64,000 nucleotides of DNA, from contig NC_086362.1 in assembly GCF_036324505.1 (NCBI RefSeq), positions 5,887,043-5,951,042 on the forward strand, read 5' to 3'. Source of the DNA: Eleginops maclovinus. Lineage: Eukaryota; Chordata; Actinopteri; Perciformes; Eleginopidae. Below the pieces are notes generated by a model that saw only the letters and a program-made list of their open reading frames with translations, made no database searches and was not told where the DNA came from. Positions 46,571 through 59,800 of the stretch are shown here, in pieces. Numbering within the stretch: position 1 is the first letter of the stretch; the number at the start of each line of letters is the position of its first letter. The translations under genes and the position numbers were made by a program.

Positions 46571-49192
46571 ATGGACTTTGCTGACGTTATCTTCGCTCTG
46601 TTTATCATCGTGGTTGCGGTGGTTTCGCTGTTGTCCAACTTGTTGGTGCTGCTATGCTTCGTCCACAGCACCGAGATCCGCCGACAGGTGCCCGGCGTCT
46701 TCACCATGAACCTGTCCTTCTGCAACATCCTCATCACTGTGCTCAACATGCCGGCCACTCTGGTGGGGATCATCCGGGACCAACAGCCTTTCGGGGATTG
46801 CATTTGCCACACGGTGAGCTTTCTGGAGACTTTCCTCACCGCCAACACCATGTTGAGCATGGCGGCTCTCAGCATAGACCGGTGGATCGCGGTGGTGTTC
46901 CCGCTCAGCTACTCCACCAAGATGCGCTACAAGGACGCGCTGATCATGGTGTGCTACTCCTGGCTGCACTCCTTCACCTTCTCTCTCACGGCCCTGCTCT
47001 TCTCCTGGGTGGACTACAGCTCCGTGTACGCGTCTTGCACATTACAGCCCACAGTGGAAGGGGGAGACAGGATTAAGTTCACTATCTTCACTGTGGTTTT
47101 CCACGCCACCAGCTTCATGCTCTCCCTGCTCATATTGTGTTTCACATACTTGAAAGTGCTCAAAGTGGCCAGGTTTCACTGCAAGAGGATTGACATTATC
47201 ACCATGCAGACTCTATTCCTTCTGGTCGACATTCACCCAAGGTAAGTCATTTATTTATACACAGGCATTTTTTTCTTCTTCCTTTAAATGTATAATTCAT
47301 AGATTTAAAAATGTTTTGCTGCTTTCAGTGTGAAACAAAGATGTTTAGCAGAGCAAAAGAGGAGAAAGCAGAGAGCCACGAAGAAGATCAGCATCTTCAT
47401 CGGCTCTTTCATCATCTGCTTTGCCCCCTATGTTATCACAAGGTAAGTTGAATTGTCAGTAACAAAAACATCACCAAATGAACTTCAGAACTGTATTTTG
47501 ACTTGTTATACATATGTAAACCTTGTGTCTTCATCCAGAGGTGCTGAAAATGTCAGATCTGTCACACTTTTAGTTCAGATTAGCCAAAATTCAGCATAAA
47601 TATAGTTTTTCTGAACCATAAAAGGGCTCATAAAAGGTGGCTTGCCATGCTGCTTTCACTAAAACACACATAATACAGTTTAGGGAAATACGTATAGTAC
47701 AGAGAACAAGTTGTGTCTTCCAGGTAAAATAGGAAAAGCTTGAGGAGCAGTTTGTCACCGAGATGTAGTGCGATGATGCATCAGTTTGACATATGTGGCG
47801 CATGCACATATGAGTGGGAAGAGGAAGGACACATTAGCAGGGATAAAGTGTCTGAGAGATTGGAGTAACCCCCTGACACTACCCACTGGAAGGAGCCTGC
47901 TCTTAAAAACAAACCTCTAATTATGATCATTGCTTCTCATGTATCTGTTCTGCTTTTATTAACATCATGTTTACTGAAGATAAAATAGGAATTTTCTTCA
48001 CCTTCTGTCGAAACCTTAAATTGACATGACATTTGTATTTCTTGACAGTAGCAGATTTGTGTGTAATTGATTACTATTTAAACACTATGGTTCCAATATT
48101 TAAAAGCCAAAGCTCCCGTTATCTCACTAAACATGTCTATGGATCTTCCCCTGACAGCTCATTAACAGTATTTATGTAAAGGGTATAACACATTTTTTTA
48201 ATTGGTGCTGACAAAATACCAGCAGAATTGCCTTTATGAAGCAAATTAAACAACGATAGTAAATACAAATACCTTGTCATGTATATTGCTTTTTTTTTTA
48301 ATTGTTGCTCTAGCTCGTTAATGCCATCCCATAAAGGAAAAAAGCTCCCCTACACATCTCTTAGGAAAATGAATCATAATGCTTAGCATTTAATATTGGC
48401 AGTCTAAGCTCTGCTGTACAATACACCTCTTCACTTTTTCTGTGCTGTGATTAGATTTGTGAAGTGGACAATTAGAATCACAGTGAAAAAAAAGGAATGC
48501 CATTAGAGACCAAAGCTCAAGAACTGTTTGTCATTGAATTATGACATACTTACTGTAATGTATACATAAGGAAGAAAAACCTAGTACAATCGCATCATAT
48601 TTAACTTTGCATTTGTTTTGCCGCAGTTTGAATCTTCTGTGCTGAATGAACTTTAAATAGTTTAAAATAAATGTAAAACTTCAGTGAAGCAATTATGCTA
48701 TATTTGCAACATTCACTTAAATGCATAACATTTACCAAATAAATTGTGAACACAGAATAGTGACTACTGCTCACTAAATATTTTCTGAACCAGAGAGTGA
48801 CTGTAGAAGGGCACAGATGACCATTTTGTGCAGGTCAAAGAAAGGATGAAATAGTTTTATATAACCACTTTGAACATTTAAAAAACTGAAGAAAAAAAAC
48901 ATCTCAGACTAAAATGTACTTTGATTATTCATGCCTCTACTGCCTCCCCTTCAGGTTGGTCGAGCTTCTCCCTTTCGTGGACATCAACCGCCGCTGGGGA
49001 ATCATCAGTAAGTGCCTGACATACAGCAAGGCTGCGTCCGACCCTTTTGCCTACTCCCTCCTACGTCAGCAGTACAAGAAAGTCCTGGTTACTGTCGTCA
49101 ACAGGCTGCTCCGCCGCGACCTGTACCCCTCGTCTGGCCACAACAGCTCTTTAGACACGGAGAACGACTACTGTCTCCAGAGGATCAGCTAA
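46571..49192 (+). CDS. gpr78: Orphan class A GPCR, GPR78 (GPR26/GPR78 pair)
   Basis: Three coding exons: 46571-47241, 47329-47442 and 48955-49192, with donor GTAAGT twice and acceptors TTTCAG and CTTCAG, giving 340 residues. Seven membrane spans are visible. Signatures: SLLSNLLVLLCFVHS in TM1; SMAALSIDRWIAVVFPLSY at the end of TM3, with DRW in place of DRY; the family-specific KVARFHCKRIDIITMQTL in the third loop; CFAPYVITR in TM6; SDPFAYSLLRQQYKK as the NPxxY-like TM7 end (DPxxY). GPR26 and GPR78 are plasma-membrane orphan receptors with high basal signalling through cAMP. The position between trmt44 and cpz favours gpr78. The start gives a very short N-terminus, normal for this pair. AATAAA at 50028-50033 is a likely polyadenylation site. 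Confidence 0.9.
47443..48954. other. gpr78 intron 2
   Basis: A 1.5-kb intron of A/T-rich unique sequence; nothing else recognised. Confidence 0.6.
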
Positions 49193-51110
49193 TGGCAAAT
49201 GCGCGGTGGACATGGCAGATACACACGACGAGCCAAAAATAAACGTTCCCTCATAAAAGAAGGTGGGCGGAGGAGAAGAATGAGAAGAGACACTGGATAT
49301 TGTTAGGGAGGGAAAATAGAGCTGATAGAGGGGACATATTGTGGGTTGGGGTGAAGAAAGAGCATAAGTAAGGAAGGCAGTGGGTGGAGAAGAACGACAA
49401 GACAGCACTGAGGGGGAGGATGAAGGAGCGAAGGAGGAGACGGATAGGGAGCGACTAGGACGATGTGGAAACTTTGTCCTCAGACAGAATTGGCAAACAA
49501 GAGATCTGTGATTCATCGGCGGAAACACACAATACCACACAAAGACACACACACAGTTCAGACAAATCAATTTCTTCAGAGGAGTCGTGGGTTCAGATGA
49601 ATCTCAAACTGAAGGACAAAACAGCCGGACACTGGTCCCTTATTCTCTTTCAGCGACATGTATAAAGTGGCCTTTTGTACTGAACCTACCAGTTTGTAGT
49701 GATTTTGGCAAATCCACATGTAGTGACCTTTCTTCTGGCACAAAATACAGGGAAAAAGCTGGAAGCTGATAGTCAGTAGCTGGAGCGAAAAGAAGGACAT
49801 ACTTTTTTGCTCCTGCTGCTGGATAATTTACTCAACTGCTGCACATTATTGCCATGTTCTGTATTGACCATGTTAGACTACTTCGCAGTGTCATGTCAGT
49901 CACTGAATACTGATGCACTTTGTCTAACTCTCTCAGAGCTATAGTTACAGGAGCCAAAGGCAAAATAACATTTACAACATGATTTTAAACGGTAAGATTG
50001 ATGATATTTTATATTTTTCTTGTTGTTAATAAAGTCCATGAAAAGAGCAAAATTAACCAACTCCATTACTTTTCGGACCCTTTATTTTATAAGATTTCTG
50101 TTGCATTTTTGCCTTTTTTTGAGTAGGTAAGAAATGCAAAGCAGGAAAGGTCACCATACTTGGCCACCAGACAGGTGACTGATAAATGAAATTAGTTAAA
50201 AATGCTCAATACTCAAACAGAGAAAAACCTTAGCATTATTGGGGACTATTTTCAGACGTGGGTCAATACACATCTGGTGTGGTGGAAGTAGTTAAGGGAG
50301 CAGTGTGTGTACATTGGTTGGAAAGAAGATTAACTACAGTACCCTGGTTCATGGTATTGAATAAGTCAATCAGCTTAAAAGTATAGTTCATTCATGTGTT
50401 TTAAAGAAATGTTTAGATAATTGACAAAGCACACTCCATGTTATACTTAAATGGTCGTTTTACTAAGATCCACGTTCCTACGCCACTTAGTCTGCGAACA
50501 TCTTAGTGTAGACGTGTTTTAATTAATTGAATCCAACTCCCTTAAACCGGAGTACTCACAAGTCCCGGAGGAAAGGTAGATGTAAGTTTATTTGAAGTTG
50601 GGGATCACTGGCTAAATCAATCTTTATCTGTTTCAGTCTTTTCGTGCAGTTTCCTGATCACGAAAAAAACATAAAATATCACTGATCCTTTTAAATGTGT
50701 CCTTGGTGAGTTTGAAACTGAATGTACTAGTGACGGCCCACTTTTGACTGAAATGCGTTTGTACAAATGTTCTTTGTTTTGCCAGTTTAAAATGTTTCTA
50801 TGGATATTTACATGATGTTATTATATATTTTGCACTGTACAGGAACAACTTTTTGTCTAAATAAAAGGGTGATGTAGCATAGGGCTGCTAGAAGTGCTTG
50901 AAACACACTTGTTATGTGTTTGTGCCAGAATTGAACATGTGACTAATTCAGCGGTTCTATTCTTTATATACTTCAACAAGAACAGCTGGTTTGTTATTAA
51001 CATTCTTTGGATGTACTTTCTGCACATGTATTGTTCCTCCTGTAAGCCACTTGCTGTTCTTTGGCAGTGTGATTAGCTATTAGTGGAATATGTGCAATAA
51101 AAGCTGTCAA
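49193..51110 (+). other. gpr78 3' untranslated region and flank
   Basis: The first 400 bp are purine rich (GGAGGA words). AATAAA signals lie at 50028-50033, about 50859-50865 and 51096-51101, so alternative 3' ends are possible. No ORF of note. Confidence 0.45.
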
Positions 51111-53640
51111 TTATACAAATATTAAAAGTATTAATGTTTTCACAGTAATGTCTTTAAATCAAGATAATGCCCTTCGATTTGATTTGTAATTTTCCAAATT
51201 AAATTCAAACGGTACAGTTAAATTAGTCTGACACTAAATGACGGATACTAAATGTTTTATTTGAATCTTAAATGGGGATTATGGAAAAATATATTCAATT
51301 TTTTAAACTGATGGATACTTGAATAGAAACATAATTTGTTATTCTCAAATAAAACTGTTGGGTCCTTGTCACCACCAGCTAGTCCTCTGTTTCTGAATCA
51401 CCTTGTTTTGTTTTCATCTGCCTCGTGGCACCTATTATATCAAAGATGATATATGGTGTATGTCTCTATTGCAGCACCGCGTTGCCAAGTGTAATTAAAG
51501 AGATGGGTCAAAGATAACATTTGCCAATTAGTGATTCTAATTTATTCAGACTCAGACTTAATTTGATGCATGGAAACAGACCGACAGTAATTACTTGCAA
51601 CATGGAGTGAGGGAATTTGCATTATTTTGTGACGAACTAAACCAGCAGCACCTTGGAATTTAGCAGGGCAGACCAAGGTCGCCATGACAATATGGGACAG
51701 ACTATTTCAAATAAAACATCATCCAATTCACCCCAATCATCAGAAATAAGTTATAAGAGAAATTGGGGATGAAAAGTGCTCATAATGAAAGTGTAAGCCA
51801 TTCTCAGGGTTTAAAACAAAATGGTCTTAACTGAGTTAGTTTAAAGAGTGTCATCCCACTTGAATTCTTTTCAATCTCTTGTCACTTCAGAGTACTTTTC
51901 CTTATAAATGTATAATCAAGAACAATAATTCTGTGTTCCATTTTGAGAAAAGGCATTAAAACACTGATTACTTACCTGACACATTACATTGGTAGATGAG
52001 AAATCGAATGTCCTGACAAAACAATGACATTGCAAATCAGTTTGAAAAATAAATTAAGTTGTAAAAATATAGTGAACATTTAATATGGCTAAGCAATGAT
52101 ATTATCTGCATAATAAATGACCATGTTAAGGATCTCATTCTTATTCCTGATTTAGGATACAGAGGATATTTCGATTTCCCTCTTAGGCTCACTCTCAAGA
52201 TACTAACCAGTCTTGAACCCAGCGGTCCTGTGTCGCCTGCCTGCATGATGAATAATCGTGCTTCCTATTATGCTAATTAAAATCAGCCCAGCTTGAATGA
52301 GAGAAGACCCTATACTTAGTTAAAATGGGTAATGAAACCCAATGTATGACAAATATGCATGTGTATGACAGTCTACTGGCACTTTAAATTAGAGCTGCTC
52401 ACTTGACAATGAAGGATAGAAATTAGGTCAGGTGGCAATCACCTCTGCTGACTCTTGAGGCAAATTAAACATTCTTTTGAGACAATCAAGGGTTTGGCCC
52501 AGCCTCATAACTATAGGCTATTATGGTATTATTTCAGACAATCTGCCATTAAGCGTCTATAAAGGCTTAAAGAACTTTGCTTGATTGCCAGATGGCCTTC
52601 TAAGTGCTTGAATGTTGATTTTTCTGAGATGAAGTTTAGGGCTTTATCCATTTCATTTCAGACTTGATATCAAAAATGACTTTTCTGAAACCAATGGTAA
52701 ATGTTATAACTGTGGTCATACGGATTAGTTTCAAACTCTGCATCAGGATGTAGCCTTCCTTTAAGCAAATAAAGACAGTTCAGTTCCAGTTATACATTAG
52801 GCTTTTGTCTACATGTCATTGGTTTCAGAGCAAAATCCCAAAGAAGTCGGCTCTGTCTTGTGATAAACATGTTTTTGTCCGAGACAGAAACAATGTTTAT
52901 ACAAAGTGGTTACAGATTTCTATTTCTGTCTCTTATGCAGGATGTAAATGCTTGTTTAAACTCTGACAAACACTTTATAGTAGCCGATTTCTCAGCAAAA
53001 TGAAGGCAGGCCACAATTTGAAGATGCAGCACACATTATTCTGTATTCTACCCAAAACTTGAGGTCATATTCCTGCATTTGAAACTATTTAAGGTTAAAC
53101 CTAAATGAACGTAGATTATATTTTTTGAATACCCTTCAATACCCTGCTATTATAAGTATAATAGAGCTACTTTGATGAAAGGTAAAGCGCTCACGAAACA
53201 TGTTGAAGTAAGTAATTAGCAGGCTATTATTTCACACAGACAGCCACTTTGTAAGATAGTTAGCTTAGCTACTAGCTTAAGCATTTTGTTAGCCTACTTA
53301 AAGTTAGGCCACAGTGTTGAGTTTAACAATAACACAGACATGAGGTTTTCCAAAATATAATGAGAGAGTAAACATTGACCCAATGCATTGTTTATATTTA
53401 TAAATATATTTTATTTTTATGTAACGACCACAGGCATTTTTACAGACAACCCTGTTTTTTTTTTGTGTGTGTGTGTTTTTTTTTTTACCGGCAAAGGACC
53501 AGGTGTGCATAAACAATGGACCAGGTGTGCATAAACAATACAGAGAAGACAGTCCTGAAGGATGACAGTACAGGTGAGGATATTTATTGAGGGGACATTT
53601 TCACTTTTATTCATCTTGAAAGCAAAGTAAAAAACGTGCT
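51111..53640. other. gpr78-cpz intergenic region
   Basis: No gene. Two stretches (51360-51720 and 52230-52620) look unique and free of repeats and are discussed as candidate conserved elements. A perfect 22-bp tandem duplication lies at 53496-53539. Confidence 0.45.
53496..53539. repeat. Perfect 22-bp tandem duplication
   Basis: The 22-mer beginning GGACCAGGTGTGCATAAACA occurs twice head to tail, just after a poly-T/GT stretch and about 350 bp before the cpz start codon. Confidence 0.95.
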
Positions 53641-53889
53641 TAAATAAATATGCTTGCTTGCTGTTTTTAACATTTAACCTGCATCTCCGTAAATCCTCCC
53701 CACTTTCACAAAACCTAAGTTCTCATTCTCCTGCACATGTCCCCACTTCACCTCAGAGCCACTTCCTCTGTAACATGATAGTTGACCGTAATACACGTAA
53801 TAAAGTGAGGGAAGTTCAGGGGGAATTTCTGCAGACTTTAGGCTGCGTGTGTGAGGTGCCACATCGAAAAGGAATATAAACATCGGGAA

Positions 53890-56800
53890 ATGAGCATCAT
53901 GCTGCTGATCCTGCTGCAGTTGTTGGTCCTTGTGTCTTGTGCCCCTCCACGGTGTGACCCAGGATTTCGAGGTAATGTTTAAAACCTTTTATGTGTTGCA
54001 TACTTTATTATCTTCCTTGAAATTGGAACCTGTTGCTCGAGTTGGTCTTATTTTCATGTGCAGTTTATAGTTTTATAGGTTCAGAAGCTGAATTTTATGC
54101 AGAAAAACATGACTAAATGCTTGTGAGTTATTTCAAAGTCATCCTTAGATGTTGGCCTATAATGGCATACATGTTCCATATAAAAGCATGCTTTTGAGGC
54201 CAATAATAAATAATACTTATAATCATGTATATATGTGGAACTTATAATGATCTTATGATACTTTTGTTGGCAGGAAAGCATTTTAGGAAACTGTTAAAGC
54301 ATAACCAGAGATAAACAAGCAGTTAGAGTATTTTGCAATTCACATTGATGCATGACCAGTCTGCCATCTAGTGTCTGCCACAGTAAGCTAATAACATGCT
54401 GATGATGTGTCGTGCAGGTCAGTGCAAGCCAACAGTGGAAGAAAAACGTAAGTACCCTGTCGTTCTTGGAGGGAAAACTATGTTATGAAGTGTTTGTCGC
54501 TTGTCGTGCAGCTTGACTCATGTCTGAGCAACTGAATGTCTCTCTGTGCACTTTTTTACTCCACGAGTGTAAGCCTTTTCTCTGTAGTTTAAGCCTAAAA
54601 GGTAATATTGTTTACACCAAAGAACAATCAAGCTCTAAATCCCCCAAGACAGGTCAGGATTTTGGACAATAACATCCCTGTGAGTCAGTGTTTTGATGAG
54701 ATCATAAGTCATACTGGGTGTAGTCTTAATGGAGTCTGGCCCGAAAGCCATAAGACCATCATGTGTATTTTTAGATGATCAATGGCAGTATAAAATATTA
54801 AAATTCTAATTTCCAGAGATAATAGAAATATTTGGAGCTAGATGATTGAAGATAGCACAGTTGGGATCATCATTAAAGGTGTAACGTCTTGCATACAGTT
54901 AATCCCTACTTTTTAAATGATTTTCTTTCATGTTTTTCATTATTTATTAGCTTTTAAATATTCCCAACCTGTCTAATTTTCCTTTCCTAGCCAAATGCAC
55001 AGATGTGATGCTGTCGTACTGCGATGACATGCCCTACACTCAGACCAGGTTCCCAAACATCCTCAACCACAGGACCCGCGAGGACGCCGAGTCCAGTGCA
55101 GAGTACCTCCTCATGAGCGTGGTGGAGTCGCTGCTCGGGGGGGAGTGTAACCCTGAAATCCGCATGCTGGGCTGCTCCGTGTTGGCCCCGCGCTGCGAGA
55201 AGGAGAACGTGCTGAAGCCCTGTCGCACCACCTGTGAGGCGGTGCACAAAAAATGCAGCCACGCTTTTGACGGGATAGAGATGGCTTGGCCCTACTTCCT
55301 GGACTGCGATCGCTTCTTCGTCAGTGACCAAGAGGGATGTTATGACCCGCTGGAGGGCCTCAGAGGTGAGGAGTAATGCAACATCTGTAGTATTCCTTTA
55401 GAGGTGTGGACTCAAACCACATGACTTGAACTCTGGGAAAAATGTGATGACTAGGACTAAAAATCTAAACAGACTTGCAACTTTCTTAAGGCTTTTTGAC
55501 TTGAACAAACTGTATACCTTCACCCAAGCCTAAAATGTATGGCATCAAAAAGTGTGCAACTAATCAGCGTTAGAGCTGTCCTTTCCCTGTAAGCTGACAC
55601 TTCATTTACATACCTCTGCTTTGTTCAAATCTATTTGACAGCATCTGTCGAGTTGCAGGAGAGACCCATTAAGATCAAATCTATCTTCATTAAGTTGTAA
55701 ACACCTTAAAAATACAAGAAAAAAGGCATTTATTTTGGTGAGTAGCACGACATGATTTAAGTTTTAAGTTCAGGTCTTGGACTTGAATGCAATTTTTATT
55801 CAATTTCCTCTACTTGTGAAATACAACCTCGTAATCTGACCTCAGTGGCCTATTTTCGGCTATGACTCATTTTATCCCTGCTAATATATTGCCGTTTTAC
55901 CTTTTTGTTTTCTGCAAGAGAAACACAAGTACAGTACAGTCATTTGAGCTTTAATAGAGAAGGCATCTGGTCCGCACACATGCTCATGTGGCTCAACTCA
56001 AAATAAAGTCCAACTGGAACGCCTTGTTTCCCCACATAAACCCTCACTAACACCGACTCCTGTGACTATTGTCAAGTGTTTATTAGCAGCCTATCCCTAT
56101 AAACGGCGCCTTAATGCCCCGCAAAAAGGCAAACATCGCCTGACAGTATATCCTGGAATCTGTTGTAAATCCAAGAAGTCAAAAACTGGTTTGTAAAAAT
56201 AAAAACATTCTACTTCCTCATGGCTCACACATGATTCCCAGGTGTGCTGGACAGGAGGAACTATTTCAGAATTGGATCATATTAGTTTTAGAATTTGTAT
56301 AGGTTGAAGTATGTACAGTACTTGGTTAAAGGCAATAAAATGAACGACATGGCTTCAACCTGTTCTACTTCATGAAAGTGTTTCACTTTTTATTATATGG
56401 CATAACATTTTCAGCCATGCAGAATCCATGTCAGATGTCTGGCAGTAGATTGACCCGTGTAATTATTCCCATATTCACATTCATTTCAAACTGATATCCT
56501 TGTCGCTGTTTAATTTCATGTAACTTCCAGCTCTTCACACAGCAATCCTGTACAGTATGTGGAGCTTGGTGTACATTAGAGCGAAAGACATGTTAGTAAT
56601 AAGCGGTTTTCTTCTTTAAATGTGTACCAGGGAAATACAAATACAAAAACCAGGAGATGAATTTAATTTCTACCTTTAATTTGACTTACAGTAAGTAAAA
56701 AAAATTCCAATAACACAACACAAAATACACAAACAAGTAGCGTTATTATAAATAAACTAATTAAAATGTAAGAAATAGATAAAACCTATGGTGTGGCTGC

Positions 56801-59800
56801 TGTGTCATATAACATATGAACTCCCAATAAGTGTCTGCTAATGCTAATATAAGCAAGCCCCTTTTAAAGACCCAACCTATCCTTTAGTCCATATAATAAC
56901 AGCTGTTCACCGTACAAATGATGCGTCCAAACCAACAGTCTTGACATCCTTTGAATCTGACAGCATGCAGCTGTAACGTGCTCCGTGTGGTTTTGGAGAT
57001 CCTGGTGCCAGAATGAGTGTGAATCCAGAAATAAGGGCAGCATCAGCCGGTTCCCCAGTTTTAATGTGTCAGCTGAAATAAGCACATTGGGCCCATCAGG
57101 CATTTGGTGTCGTATCAACTTTCCACACTCCCTTTATTCGTTTGTGCTGTACATACCAGAGTCTTCAAACTTTATTTATAACCTGGCAGCCGAACAGGAA
57201 TGTAGACAGCATTTTTGTTTGATAGATCTAAAGTGTGGCCAAGTTTTAGATCTGAAAGCGCACTGATCAGAATTGATTAAATCATGCTGCAGTGTTGGGG
57301 GAAACAAACACAGTTATTTAAATAGGATTTCATGAATATTATAACATTTACTAAGTCAGGGGCAGTTTTCAAGGTGTAAAAACAATGGAAAATAAAAGCA
57401 AAGTGCCTACTACTGTTATACAATGTCAGTAAAGTGGTGAAATGTTGACTAGATATTAGTATTTTGGTTCACAAGTGTTGGAATGTAGCCCGTCTATCTA
57501 TATACTCTAATACAAGCTATAAAGAATATTACACTTATACTCTTTTATTTCCATTTTTATAATGCCTAATCGTACTTCTGTGGTTCTTCTGGTGAATGCA
57601 GAAGTAGTGTAATTAATAACGCATTAGTCTAAATGTCATTCTCCAAGCGACATGTTACTCCTAAATTAAAGACGTATGTCATAAATTCAAATTTGTAGCT
57701 TGCCAGGCATTGACCATGCTGTGCTTTTCTCTACAGCCGAACAGACTGAAGAATACGTTGACGACATGGACACTCCTCTTTCTGAGCAGCGGGACGCCAC
57801 GCTTAAGTTCAACCATCACACCAACGCTCAGATGATCAGCATCTTGAAGAAAACGGAGGAAAAGTGCGAGGACATAGCGAAGACGTACAGCATCGGCCGC
57901 AGCACGGAGGGCACAGAGCTGCTCGTCATCGAGTTCTCCAAAAACCCCGGGGAACACGAACTGCGTGAGTACAAATCTGTGATATCCTGCATTATTTTTA
58001 GTTTACAAACAGTCCAGTTACTGTAAATGTGTGTGCAGTGGAGCCAGAGATGAAGTACGTCGGCAACATGCACGGGAACGAGGTCCTCGGCCGCCAGCTG
58101 CTGATCCTCCTGGCTCAGCACTTGTGCGAGGAGTACCTGCTGGGCAACGAGCGCATCCAGACCATCATCAACACCACTCGCATCCACATCCTGCCCTGCA
58201 TGAACCCCGACGGGTACGATGTGGCTGTTTCTGGTCTCCAGGACAACAACTACAGCGAGGATGAGGAGGAGGTCAGTTCTCCACAGCTGCATACATCTAT
58301 AACCTTGAAAACAAACCAGCTTTCTAACAATTATTACCTCCTTTTGAAGTGTTAGTTAAACAGCGACCTGAGCTTGCTGGATATTGTGCATATAATTTAA
58401 GAATCGGTTTTTAGATTTAAAGCAAAGCTGTCAAACATTTTGTGTTTCTTGCTTTTTAAATGTATGTAAATTTAAGATTTGGGATATTAGACTGTTGATT
58501 AGACAAAAAAATAAGCCACCTTGAGGTCTTGCATCTTGTGATGAACACTAGTATTTTTTCTTACTGTTATTAGACTTAACAAAATCCTTTTCATATTGAT
58601 ATATCTAGGGACCTGCACATATTTTATTATATTTCAGTTTTATGGGAACACCTATATTTTCCCTTCATCGTGAATGCAAATATTGCTTTATTTTAATGTT
58701 ATTATAGTTTTCTTAAAATAGTTTTTATCACTTGTTTATGTATGAAACAAAAACACCAAGATAAATTCCTGGTATGTGTTACCTACTTGGCAATACACCT
58801 GTTTCTGATTCTGATTGTAAAGCGTAAGCAGGCAATCTCACACAACATATATATTCACCATGAATTGGTATTTGACAAATATGCAATGATAAAGCATCAA
58901 CCATCGAATAGTCAAACTGAAGTTTTAGATGAAGCCACTAGAGGTCGCTGAACGACCAGTTATGATAGAAAAGGAAGAGTAGAGTAAAGGTCAGCAGGTT
59001 TCTCAGGGATTTCTGTGTAAAGCAATGTTATGTTTCTCTAAATAAAAGACAGATCCTTTCATTCAACATACAACACATTAATTTATAATGCTTCAATTAA
59101 TAATATTCATATTTTTCTAATTTCCTTGTGACGTCCACAGGGCACCAGACATATCTCTTCAAACGTGGGCCGGAACAACGCTCAGAACATCGACCTGAAC
59201 AGAAACTTCCCCGATCTGACCTCCATCGTCTACACCCGCCGCAGACAGAGGCGTTACCGCACCGACCACATCCCCATCCCAGACTCTTACTGGTTTGGTA
59301 AGGTACAGTATGAATCCTTATCCATATATCTCATGCGAGTGAATGTCATTGTAAAGTCCTGATTTGTTTCATTTCTCGGTCCGAATAAGTCTTAATGCTG
59401 CGATCCAGGTTGCACCCGAGACTTACGCTGTCATGAAGTGGACCCGCTCCATCCCGTTCGTGCTCTCCGCTAACTTCCACGGTGGAGACCTGGTGGTGTC
59501 CTACCCCTACGACCTGTCCAAACACCCGCTGGGGCGCAACATGTTCTCCCCGACGCCAGACGCCAAGGTCAACTGGTGACACTTAACACATCAGCAATAA
59601 ATACTGCACTGAATCCACAAAACAGAAAACATACATGACATGAAATAAATAAAAGCTGCTAAAAATACTACGAAAATGAATATGACTTTTTTGCGTTCAT
59701 CCATATAATACATATGTATTAATCAGAATCAGAAATGCTTTATTTATCCCAGGTGGATTTTCGCAACAGTTACTCCATTTAACACAAAGTAAATTAAACA

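Noticed and set aside
46459..46969. Minus-strand open frames of 105 and 138 residues
   Set aside because: They are antisense shadows of the gpr78 first exon, which has full family motifs on the plus strand.
53874..53880. ATATAAA as a TATA box for cpz
   Set aside because: It lies only about 10 bp before the cpz ATG, too close to act as a TATA box for that transcript.
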